A stretch of 64,000 nucleotides of DNA from Alphaproteobacteria bacterium (GTDB lineage Bacteria; Pseudomonadota; Alphaproteobacteria; 16-39-46): contig JAGYKM010000001.1 in NCBI GenBank assembly GCA_018401675.1, positions 1-64,000 of the forward strand, in the 5' to 3' direction. The position numbers and the translations under genes are program-made. This document shows positions 17,468 to 25,234 of this stretch, in pieces (within the stretch, counting starts at the first letter, position 1; every line of letters starts with the position of its first letter). The notes under the pieces are model-generated. The model was given only the letters and a program-made list of their open reading frames with translations, ran no database searches and had not been told where the DNA came from.

Positions 17468-18890
17468 AAGCTGAGCAGGCTGCTGCTGAACAACAACGTC
17501 GTCAGCAACTAGAAGCTGATCGTGTAGCTGAAGAGCAACGTGTAGAAGCTGAACGTGTAGAAGCTGAACGTGTAGAAGCTGAACGTGTAGAAGCTGAACG
17601 TGTAGGGGCTGAACAACAAGCACCTGCTGAAGCTCAACGTATCCATCTTGAGCAAGTAGAAGCTGAGCGTATGGCTGCTGAAGCTCAACGTATTCATCTT
17701 GCCCAAGTAGAAGCTGAGCAGGCTGCTGCTGAACAACAACGTCGTCAGCAACTAGAAGCTGATCGTGTAGCTGAAGAGCAACGTGTAGAAGCTGAACGTG
17801 TAGACGCTGAACGTGTAGGGGCTGAACAACAAGCACCTGCTGAAGCTCAACGTATCCATCTTGAGCAAGTAGAAGCTGAGCGTGTGGCTGCTGAACAACA
17901 AGCTGCTGCTGAAGCTCAACGTATCCATCTTGAGCAAGTAGAAGCTGAGCGTGTGGCTGCTGAACAACAAGCAGCCGCTGAGGAAGCTGAACGCGCCCGT
18001 CTTGCCCAAGTAGAAGCTGACCGTGTGGCTGCTGAACAACAAGCTGCTGCTGAAGCTCAACGTATCCATCTTGCCCAAGTAGAAGCTGACCGTGTGGCTG
18101 CTGAACAACAAGCAGCCGCCGGGAAGCTGAACGCGCCCGTCTTGCCCAAGTAGAAGCTGACCGTGTGGCTGCTGAACAACAAGCAGCCGCCGAGGAAGCT
18201 GAACGCGCCCGTCTTGCCCAAATAGAAGCTGAGCGTGTGGCTGCTGAACAACAAGCAGCCGCCGAGAAGCTGAACGCGCCCGTCTTGCCCAAGTAGAAGC
18301 TGAGCGTGTGGCTGCTGAACAACAAGCTGCCGCCGAGGAAGCTGAACGCGCCCGTCTTGCCCAAGTAGAAGCTGAGCGTGTGGCTGCTGAACAACAAGCT
18401 GCCGCCAGCTCAACGTATCCATCTTGAGCAAGTAGAAGCTGAGCGTGGCTGCTGAACAACAAGCTGCTGCTGAAGCTCAACGTATCCATCTTGAGCAAGT
18501 AGAAGCTGAGCGTGTGGCTGCTGAACAACAAGCAGCCGCCGAGGGAAGCTGAACGCGCCGTCTGCCAAGTAGAAGCTGAGCGTGTGGCTGCTGAACAACA
18601 AGCTGCTGCTGAAGCTCAACGTATCCATCTTGAGCAAGTAGAAGCTGAGCGTGTGGCTGCTGAACAACAAGCTGCTGCTGAAGCTCAACGTATCCATCTT
18701 AGCAAGTAGAAGCTGAGCGTGTGGCTGCTGAACAACAAGCTGCTGCTGAAGCTCAACGTATCCATCTTGAGCAAGTAGAAGCTGAGCTGTGGCTGCTGAA
18801 CAACAAGCAGCCGCCGAGGAAGCTGAACGCGCCCGTCTTGCCCAAGTAGAAGCTGACCGTGTCGCTGCTGAACAACAAGCAGCTGCTGCC
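17468..18890 (+). repeat. Tandem 69/72-nt coding repeats of the adhesin passenger
   Basis: About 1.4 kb of near-identical direct repeats, roughly 20 units. The main unit is 69 nt encoding 23 residues of the type EAQRIHLEQVEAERVAAEQQ followed by AAA. A 72-nt variant encodes EEAERARLAQVEADRVAAEQ plus QAAA. Both predict a long charged alpha-helical or coiled-coil stalk. The first part is a larger duplicated block with RRQQLEADRVAEEQ and several VEAER copies. One- and two-base losses occur near 17462, 18120, 18262, 18405, 18447, 18545-18565, 18701 and 18786, so no frame runs through. The amino-acid sequence between lesions is almost perfectly conserved. Confidence 0.9.
17671..18153 (+). pseudogene. 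Open segment of the repeat passenger (fragment)
   Basis: A 160-residue open stretch wholly within the repeats, bounded by frame breaks and so not an independent gene. It shows the passenger in its least damaged form: Glu/Ala/Gln/Arg-rich heptad-like repeats with no cysteine or aromatic residues apart from His. It has no convincing ribosome site, and its ATG is an internal Met that replaces Val in a repeat copy. I read it as the middle of the same protein as the barrel at 16298 and the C-terminal part at 18789. Confidence 0.6.
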
Positions 18891-19802
18891 CCGAAAGGCG
18901 AAGAAGAAGGTATACTGAGTGAACTACGAGAAACAGACTTTCACTCCATGGGTAAAGATGAGGCATTAGCGTTTCTTGCTATAGCTGAACACCTACTCCC
19001 TGAAGCGAAAGAACTGGCTAAGCTAAAAAAGCGTACTAAAGTCTGGCCTTCTGGTAAAAAAACTCATCAGCATTCTGCCCGCAAGGAATTGAAGAGATGC
19101 CTGCAACAACTTCGAGATACAGTTGTGGCTGACTTTGATGCTCGCAACCGTAGAGCTGAAGACCGTGTAGAGATATCAACACCTGTGGGTGCATCTTTTA
19201 ATCCTTTGCTTGCAGACGGAAGCGGCGGCGACTTACGTTCAGGGACCGCAAGAGCATCCCAACGAAGAACGCTTTCTCTTAACGCCCACTCAGAGCTACG
19301 GCAGCTTTCATCACCTACTGTGCCTGAAGGTCTTCCTGATGAAGCACTAACAACCCCTCCCCTATCACCGAATGGTTCTCATTCCCTAGAAGGAGCAAGT
19401 GCCTTCTCTCCAGACACTCCCGAAGAAGCTGCAATTGAATACCGAAATGGCGCCGATGCCTTCTCTCCCGACTCTGAAGATAGAGGTGCTAAGTACCGAA
19501 AGGGGGCAGCTGCATTCTCTCCCGACTCTGAAGATAGAGGTGCTAAGTACCGAAAGGGGGCAGCTGCTTTCTCTCCCGACTATGTAGATAGCGCCCTAGT
19601 CGAATCCCCAACTGACGGGTTACTTAGTTACTCTTCACACTCTCCCTTACGGCCATCGCCCTATGTTTTGAGCAGCGCAACTTATGCCCCTCCTGGCGGC
19701 AAGATCGGACTGCTTCGGACTGGTAACCTCTTCCCCCCCCAGCAAGATCCTTCTCCCAAGGATCTCAATAACGGAGAATCTACTGTTGAGGAAGTAGACT
19801 GA
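18789..19802 (+). pseudogene. C-terminal part of the repeat adhesin, detached by frameshifts
   Basis: A 337-residue open frame that starts inside the last repeat and runs on to a TGA at 19800. After the repeats comes a basic, Lys/Arg-rich helical region (KKRTKVWPSGKK, ARKELKRCLQQLRD), then a Ser/Pro/Thr-rich tail. The tail contains an 18-residue repeat of the form GAxAFSPDSEDRGAKYRK (about 19399-19590). There is no upstream ribosome site, so on its own it would not be translated. It is the expected C-terminus of the barrel-plus-repeat protein; the parts would total roughly 1,160 residues. I recognise no binding domain. Confidence 0.6.
19399..19590 (+). repeat. 54-nt tandem repeat in the adhesin tail
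   Basis: Three to four copies of a unit encoding GA-x-AFSPD-S/T-... with an 18-residue period. The middle two copies are almost identical at DNA level (about 19459-19560); the outer ones are diverged. It adds a second, Pro/Ser/Asp-rich repeat type to the same protein. Confidence 0.8.
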
Positions 19803-19861
19803 TTTAATTCCACCCATGACCATATTATTATTCCATTTATTACAAATATTAGGAGTCCATT

Positions 19862-20650
19862 ATGTATTTGAAAAAACTTTCATTGCTCGTTACTCTTGCT
19901 GCAACTCTATCTGGAACAGCAACCCAAAGCCACGCAGGACTGTTTGGATGTTGCTTCGGTGAAAGCAAAGATGAAGATGATCTAAGTCGACCCATCAATG
20001 CCTCTGCTTCGACCCCTCTCCTCCAATCACAAGAAAACAGAACTCTCGCCGTGCCTGACACTCGCTACATCAGAACAATGAGCCTCGCGGAACAAACTCA
20101 CGTAGGGACTTTGGTAACAAAGCTCAATTCAGCCGCAGAAAAGGGTGAAATAGTTTTGTCTAAGTATGGCTCAAATTCACTAATGCTGGATTTGCGGAAT
20201 AAGGAAGGTATCGAATCCCCAAATGATGCCGTCGTTATAATTCAAGGATTGGGGCTTGCTGAGATGCAGAGTGGTGGAGTCACCCCAATTGCTATTCAAT
20301 TATTCTCCGGCGGAAGGCTTGAGGAAAATCTAACACCAGCCCAAACTCGTGAAAAGCTAGCAGGGAACCCTATAAAAATGTTGAACTCTGATGCCTTAAA
20401 ACGCATCCGTGCATCGGTACACGGTGACAACCTTAAAGATGAGTTTGAAAGAACCTTTGGGCAACTTCTGACTCTTGAAGGCCGCATGTATGCCATCTCG
20501 AGCGATGGGGTGCGCGCGGTTCGCTTTGAGATCATTAATTGGGGATGTATAGACTTCTGTTCTGGCTTAAGAACCCAGGCTGATATTGCCGCAATTCTTT
20601 CTACCACGGGCAAAAGAGCCGTGGCTCAATCTCCTGAGATCATTGAATAG
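19862..20650 (+). CDS. Exported protein of unknown function next to the adhesin
   Basis: A 262-residue protein with a clear signal peptide (residues 1-26, LVTLAATLSGTATQSHA, then cleavage). An N-terminal CC pair (GLFGCCFGE) and an acidic patch (ESKDEDD) follow, then a mixed alpha/beta body with no motif I recognise. Two Cys close together near residue 225 (GCIDFC) may pair. AGGAG lies before the ATG. It lies 59 bases after the adhesin tail on the same strand and is followed by a strong terminator, so it may be co-expressed with the surface protein. A related role is inferred only from position. Confidence 0.75.
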   Translation: MYLKKLSLLVTLAATLSGTATQSHAGLFGCCFGESKDEDDLSRPINASASTPLLQSQENRTLAVPDTRYIRTMSLAEQTHVGTLVTKLNSAAEKGEIVLSKYGSNSLMLDLRNKEGIESPNDAVVIIQGLGLAEMQSGGVTPIAIQLFSGGRLEENLTPAQTREKLAGNPIKMLNSDALKRIRASVHGDNLKDEFERTFGQLLTLEGRMYAISSDGVRAVRFEIINWGCIDFCSGLRTQADIAAILSTTGKRAVAQSPEIIE

Positions 20651-20669
20651 TCTTAACGACTTACTTTTT

Positions 20670-20700
20670 GTGCCTGAGTTCAACCTCAGGCACTTTTTTT
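20670..20700 (+). terminator. Rho-independent terminator
   Basis: GTGCCTGAG pairs perfectly with CTCAGGCAC across a six-base loop, followed directly by seven T. It lies 19 bases after the exported-protein stop and closes the adhesin-region transcription unit. Confidence 0.92.
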
Positions 20701-20771
20701 GCCTTAATCACATCCTTTAAGCGCAATTAGGTGCTCTCGTTGCAAAAGAAGATCTGTGGAGTATTTTAAAA

Positions 20772-20848
20772 TGGTCGGAGCGGCGGGATTCGAACCCACG
20801 ACCCTCACACCCCCAGCGTGATGCGCTACCAGGCTGCGCTACGCTCCG
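20772..20848 (-). tRNA. tRNA-Pro (anticodon GGG)
   Basis: Read on the minus strand, a 77-nt cloverleaf. The acceptor CGGAGCG pairs with CGCTCCG, followed by discriminator A and an encoded CCA. The D-arm contains AGCGCAGCCTGGTAGCGC. The anticodon stem TCACG/TGTGA encloses the seven-base loop CTGGGGG with anticodon GGG, and the T-loop is TTCGAAT. The 5' C of the acceptor is typical of proline tRNAs. It reads codons CCC and CCU. Confidence 0.95.
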
Positions 20849-20926
20849 ACACTAGTAACATTTTATTATTAATATTAGTCAATCAGTAGCAAGACTTTGT
20901 CTTAGATGCAAGCATCGAAAAAAAGC

Positions 20927-22270
20927 CTATTGAAAAAAAAAGTATGATAGGCAAGCAAATAGAGGGCCCAATAGTATACCTGAAATAAGAGTATATCCTA
21001 AAAACCCCGGCATTTTGATGCCGTATTCTTGAGCAATTGATTTTGCTAAGAAATTAGGAGCATTGCCAATATAGGTCAAAGCACCCATAAATACTGCCCC
21101 TGTGGATATGGCAAGAAGAAGAGGCTTCTGGCAGGCCATTAGTTCTTTGACACTCAACCCTGTGGCCTTTAAAAAAACAAGATAGGTAGGCGCATTGTCA
21201 AGAAGTGCCGAGCAAAGACCCGTTATCCAGAACAACAACGATGGCATGGGATCTCCTTGAGTGTCCAGAAGACTATCGGTCAGCAATCTCAATGCACCCT
21301 CTTCTCGCGCTTCAAGAATAGAAAGTACAGGAAGAACGGTTACAAAGATGGCAAAAAAGACATATAAAACTTCTTTTAAAGGATGCCAGGAGAATTTGTT
21401 AAGTGCCTTTATGTGATGAGGAGTGATCCATAATGACAGTCCGGCAAGGCATAGAAGAATACCATCACGAAGAAGATTGGGAACATACATAGTTACACCC
21501 AAAAGCCTAAACTGAACCGAATCATCATGACTTTGTATGAGGGCTACAGAGAGAATCAAAAGAAAAAGTAACCCAAAGTTAATTTTTCCCTGAACATTAA
21601 GCCATGGCTTTTTTGGATGGAGTACGGGAGGGGTTCGCCTTCCTTCTTTGTGGAGAAAAAAAGTGTCTACCAGAAAAAATACTCCTAAAAGGGGAGCAAC
21701 CATCATGAGAAAGGGAAGCAACATATGTTGAGGCACCCATAGAAAATCCACGCCCTTTAAATACCCCAGGAATAAAGGGGGATCACCTAGGGGGGTAAGA
21801 CTTCCTCCCATATTACCTAAAAGTATTATGATAAAAATGATAATGTGGGCTTTATGGGTACGAGCTTTATTTACGTGAATCAAAGGACGAATAAAGAGCA
21901 TCACCGCACCGGTGGTTCCTATGATGCTGGCACACAGGGTCCCAATTAATAACACGACAGTATTAGTTAAGGGAGATCGTTTAACTGCAACCTCTAAAAC
22001 GATCCCACCCGAAATAATATACAAAGCCGAGATCAGAAAAATAAAAGGAATGTAGTCTGCAACAAACAAGTGCAAGAGAACAGACCCACTCTTATATAGG
22101 CCACAAGTTATGAATAGAGATAAAATCGTAAGGCTACTGAGGCACCCTAATATAGGAATGGAAACTTTGTGCCACGTATTTTTAAAAAGACTAGGTCCTA
22201 CAGCCAAACTAAAAAGAACACCTGCAAAAGGCAGACTCCACCATAGGGTTAATGTTGCTCCATCCAGCAT
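20927..22270 (-). CDS. NhaD-type sodium/proton antiporter
   Basis: A 447-residue inner-membrane transporter with about twelve hydrophobic segments. MGGSLTPLGDPPLFLGYLKG near residue 155 is a hallmark of the NhaD-like branch of the ion-transporter superfamily (CitMHS/ArsB fold). A second half-site with LCSALLDNAPTYLVFLK and GNAPNFLAKSIA matches the inverted repeat of that fold. It probably exports Na+ in exchange for H+; the ion is inferred from family. It stands alone between tRNA-Pro and ruvX, all on the same strand. Confidence 0.85.
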   Translation of the reverse strand: MLDGATLTLWWSLPFAGVLFSLAVGPSLFKNTWHKVSIPILGCLSSLTILSLFITCGLYKSGSVLLHLFVADYIPFIFLISALYIISGGIVLEVAVKRSPLTNTVVLLIGTLCASIIGTTGAVMLFIRPLIHVNKARTHKAHIIIFIIILLGNMGGSLTPLGDPPLFLGYLKGVDFLWVPQHMLLPFLMMVAPLLGVFFLVDTFFLHKEGRRTPPVLHPKKPWLNVQGKINFGLLFLLILSVALIQSHDDSVQFRLLGVTMYVPNLLRDGILLCLAGLSLWITPHHIKALNKFSWHPLKEVLYVFFAIFVTVLPVLSILEAREEGALRLLTDSLLDTQGDPMPSLLFWITGLCSALLDNAPTYLVFLKATGLSVKELMACQKPLLLAISTGAVFMGALTYIGNAPNFLAKSIAQEYGIKMPGFLGYTLISGILLGPLFACLSYFFFQ

Positions 22271-22350
22271 AATTATTTTGTCCCTTTCTTAGAATTCTGG
22301 TTTATCCATCTCTTTTGTATCCATCTACGGTGGCTTATAAACCTATTCCT

Positions 22351-22833
22351 TTACAAAGGCGCAAAAGCGACAGCATCTAAAAATCCTTGGAGAATATAAG
22401 AAGCTGCCATCTTATCCACCACTTTTGTTTTATCTTCTCTCGAAAGATTGCTTTGATCAAGGACTCGCTCTACGGCCACGGTAGAGAGACGCTCATCCCA
22501 ATACACAACGGGCAGATCGAGATGGGGAGAGAGGTTATAGATAAAATGACGTACCCCTTGAACGGCTCGACCCTCTCGACCATCCCGCTCTTTAGGAAGC
22601 CCCATCACCAAACACCGAACGTTCTCTCTCTCAATAAGATATAGAAGGGTCTTTAAAACACCCTCAAAGGTTACCCGAGGAACAACTCTGTAAGGAGACG
22701 CAATAGTCAAACTGGGATCGGAGAGTGCCAAGCCTATCCGTTTTCGGCCAAGATCTATGCCCAATATGCGCCCTCCTTTTTGAAAGGTAGGTAAATATTG
22801 AGTTTTAAAACCATCAAGATCTAGCACTTCCAT
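22351..22833 (-). CDS. ruvX: RuvX/YqgF pre-16S rRNA nuclease family
   Basis: A 160-residue RNase H-fold protein, implicated in maturing the 5' end of 16S rRNA and formerly called a putative Holliday junction resolvase. The motifs in order are ILGIDLGRKRIGLALSD (first Asp), VMGLPKERDG, YWDERLSTVAVERVL (Asp-Glu), and a final VDKMAASYILQGFLD with the third acidic site. A 17-residue N-terminal extension precedes the core. Length and motifs are normal. It is divergent from recG across about 130 bases. Confidence 0.92.
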   Translation of the reverse strand: MEVLDLDGFKTQYLPTFQKGGRILGIDLGRKRIGLALSDPSLTIASPYRVVPRVTFEGVLKTLLYLIERENVRCLVMGLPKERDGREGRAVQGVRHFIYNLSPHLDLPVVYWDERLSTVAVERVLDQSNLSREDKTKVVDKMAASYILQGFLDAVAFAPL

Positions 22834-22962
22834 AATCTCATCTCTCCTTTATTATTGTCATTTGAGTCAAACCATGGATCTATGGCTTATTGTCTCTTAA
22901 CTCTTTGGCCATAAAGCTCTAAAGTAGCCGTTTCAATAATCCTTTTAAAGAAAGTATCCTCG

Positions 22963-25116
22963 ATGGGTGCAGACTCAATCACCACATACGTAAATCAGCC
23001 TTTATCAAGCTTGGAAGGCAGCAGTCCCAAAACCAGAGGACTGCTTACGCGTCTTGTGGGACGCACAATTCTTGATCTGTTGTATCATTTTCCATCTCAA
23101 ATTCAAACGCGTATTTACTTCTCCTCTATACAAGACCTAGCCACCAAATTGATCCATCAAAAGAACGAGGGCTCGGATACAGATATCTTCGCCACCTTAA
23201 CACTCACCGTATCTAAAATTATGTGGCCTCCACGGAAAGGTCTTCCCATCCGCATTAGAATGTCAGATGCTACGGGCCAAATTGAAATCGTATACTTCAC
23301 CCTATCCAAGCCGTATTTAGTGCAAAAATTTCCCCTGGGGAGTGAGTTGCTTATTTCTGGTAAAGCAACCCTTTATAATAAACTCATTCAAATGAGCCAT
23401 CCTGATTTTGTAGGAGACCCTTTGTTAAGATCCTCTTTTGTAGGAAATGCACCTCTATATCCCCTCACTTCTGGTTTGTCCCATAGCGTTATTTCTAAGG
23501 CCCTCCATAGAATCCTCCTCCACCTCAAGTATCTTATCAATTCCAATGAAGAACAAAACTTATTCGAATGGATTCTTGAAGAACGACTGAAAGAAACTGG
23601 CTGGCCCTCTTGGATAGAAGCTCTTGAAGCCGTTCATACGGCCACGAGCGTCGACGCGCTGGATCCCCAAAGCTTGCCTCGAACGCGTCTTGCTTATGAT
23701 GAAATCTTTGCTCATCAACTTACCCTATTGTTATCCCGGCGTCAGGCCCAAGATCAAAAAGGAAGATCTTTCATCGGGCAATCCGATCGTATAAACACTT
23801 TTATAGCCTCTCTACCCTATACACTGACTTCTTGCCAACAATATGCTATCCACACTATTAATAAAGATATGGGTGATCCTCTTCCTATGCTACGCCTCCT
23901 TCAAGGAGATGTGGGGTCGGGCAAAACAGTTGTATCGTTCATAGCCGCTCTTAATTGTCTCACGAATAACGTCCAAGTGGCCCTCATGGCACCCACTGAA
24001 ATTCTCGCAAAACAACATTTCCATACTCTAGGTGCATGGTGCAAAGAAATGGGCTTTCGCTGTGAATGCCTCCAAGGCGGTATGCGCACCACCCAATTAG
24101 GAAAAGCCCTCAAGGAAGATTTAGAAAAAGGACTTATCCATCTTGTTGTGGGAACCCACGCCCTATTAGAGGACGACATCAAATTCAAGGACTTAGGGCT
24201 TATGATCATTGATGAACAACATCGCTTTGGCGTAAACCAACGGCTTGCTCTATATAAAAAAGGCTTCCATCCAGATCTCCTTGTTACCTCAGCCACGCCC
24301 ATCCCCAGAACCTTGCAACTCACTCAATATGGAGATTTGGATATCTCTGCATTGCGGAATAAACCCCAAGGCCGCCTCCCCATAAGCACTCATCTGTTTT
24401 CTGAAGGGCGTATTGAAGAAATCTCTTTAAAACTAAAAACCCTTCTTCAAAAAAACCAAAAGATTTATTGGATCTGTCCCTTGGTTGAGGAATCGGAAAC
24501 GCTTGATCTCACGGCTGCCATCCAACGTCACACATGCCTCTCTAGTCTTTATCCTCCTGACCAGGTATCACTACTCCATGGACAAATGAATCCAGCTCAA
24601 AAACAAGAGGTTATGACTCGGTTTGCTCATGAGGGGCCTCACATTCTCGTCGCCACCACGGTGGTTGAAGTAGGTATGGATATACCCGAGGCTACCTTAA
24701 TGGTTATTGAGCACGCAGAACGCTTTGGACTGTCTCAGCTTCATCAGCTTCGGGGTCGTGTGGGCCGAAATGATTTACCTTCTCATTGCTTCTTAATTTA
24801 TTCTGATGCCCTCACCCCCATAGCCCGCCAAAGACTTTTTGTTCTCAAAAACCTTCAGGATGGATTTAAAATTGCAGAGGAAGATCTTAGATTGCGTGGC
24901 TATGGAGCCCTCTTAGGAACGACTCAAAGCGGTTCAGGTGCCTATAAAGCCATGGATCCTTATGTTCATGCCCCCCTATTCGAGATGGCTCATAAGGATC
25001 TTCAAAAAATACTTGCCCTCGACCCTTTCTTGGAAAGCCCTGCTTCTGCGCCTTTGCTCTCACTCCTAACCTTATTCCAATGCCATGAAACCTTGAACTA
25101 CTTGCGTGCAGGATAA
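22963..25116 (+). CDS. recG: ATP-dependent DNA helicase RecG
   Basis: Branch-migrates and regresses stalled replication forks. The 717-residue protein has the N-terminal wedge/OB domain (about residues 60-160). The helicase motifs follow: I as GDVGSGKTVV, Ia as MAPTEILAKQH, II as IIDEQHRFGVNQR, III as SATPIPRTL, and the C-terminal VATTVVEVGMDIP, HAERFGLSQLHQLRGRVGR and IAEEDLRLRGYG. The last element is diagnostic for RecG over other superfamily 2 helicases. Length is slightly above the usual 690-700. The gene is intact and monocistronic as far as seen. Confidence 0.95.
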   Translation: MGADSITTYVNQPLSSLEGSSPKTRGLLTRLVGRTILDLLYHFPSQIQTRIYFSSIQDLATKLIHQKNEGSDTDIFATLTLTVSKIMWPPRKGLPIRIRMSDATGQIEIVYFTLSKPYLVQKFPLGSELLISGKATLYNKLIQMSHPDFVGDPLLRSSFVGNAPLYPLTSGLSHSVISKALHRILLHLKYLINSNEEQNLFEWILEERLKETGWPSWIEALEAVHTATSVDALDPQSLPRTRLAYDEIFAHQLTLLLSRRQAQDQKGRSFIGQSDRINTFIASLPYTLTSCQQYAIHTINKDMGDPLPMLRLLQGDVGSGKTVVSFIAALNCLTNNVQVALMAPTEILAKQHFHTLGAWCKEMGFRCECLQGGMRTTQLGKALKEDLEKGLIHLVVGTHALLEDDIKFKDLGLMIIDEQHRFGVNQRLALYKKGFHPDLLVTSATPIPRTLQLTQYGDLDISALRNKPQGRLPISTHLFSEGRIEEISLKLKTLLQKNQKIYWICPLVEESETLDLTAAIQRHTCLSSLYPPDQVSLLHGQMNPAQKQEVMTRFAHEGPHILVATTVVEVGMDIPEATLMVIEHAERFGLSQLHQLRGRVGRNDLPSHCFLIYSDALTPIARQRLFVLKNLQDGFKIAEEDLRLRGYGALLGTTQSGSGAYKAMDPYVHAPLFEMAHKDLQKILALDPFLESPASAPLLSLLTLFQCHETLNYLRAG

Positions 25117-25234
25117 GCTTGCGTTTTGAAAAAACCTCCCCTACATTTCATCATTTTTATTTCCAGTAAATTTGACACTCTAGCCAGAACCCTGTGATTT
25201 TGGTAAGGTGCGCTAACCATATAAATTTTATGCC

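Noticed and set aside
17468-18890. CRISPR-like array
   Set aside because: The repeats are direct and contiguous with no unique spacers, and they translate into one conserved peptide unit.
17459-18966. Several long minus-strand open frames, rich in LLLGQDGRVQL and SHTLSFYL patterns
   Set aside because: They are exact antisense readings of the coding repeats. They recur with the repeat period, have no ribosome site and shift whenever the repeats do.
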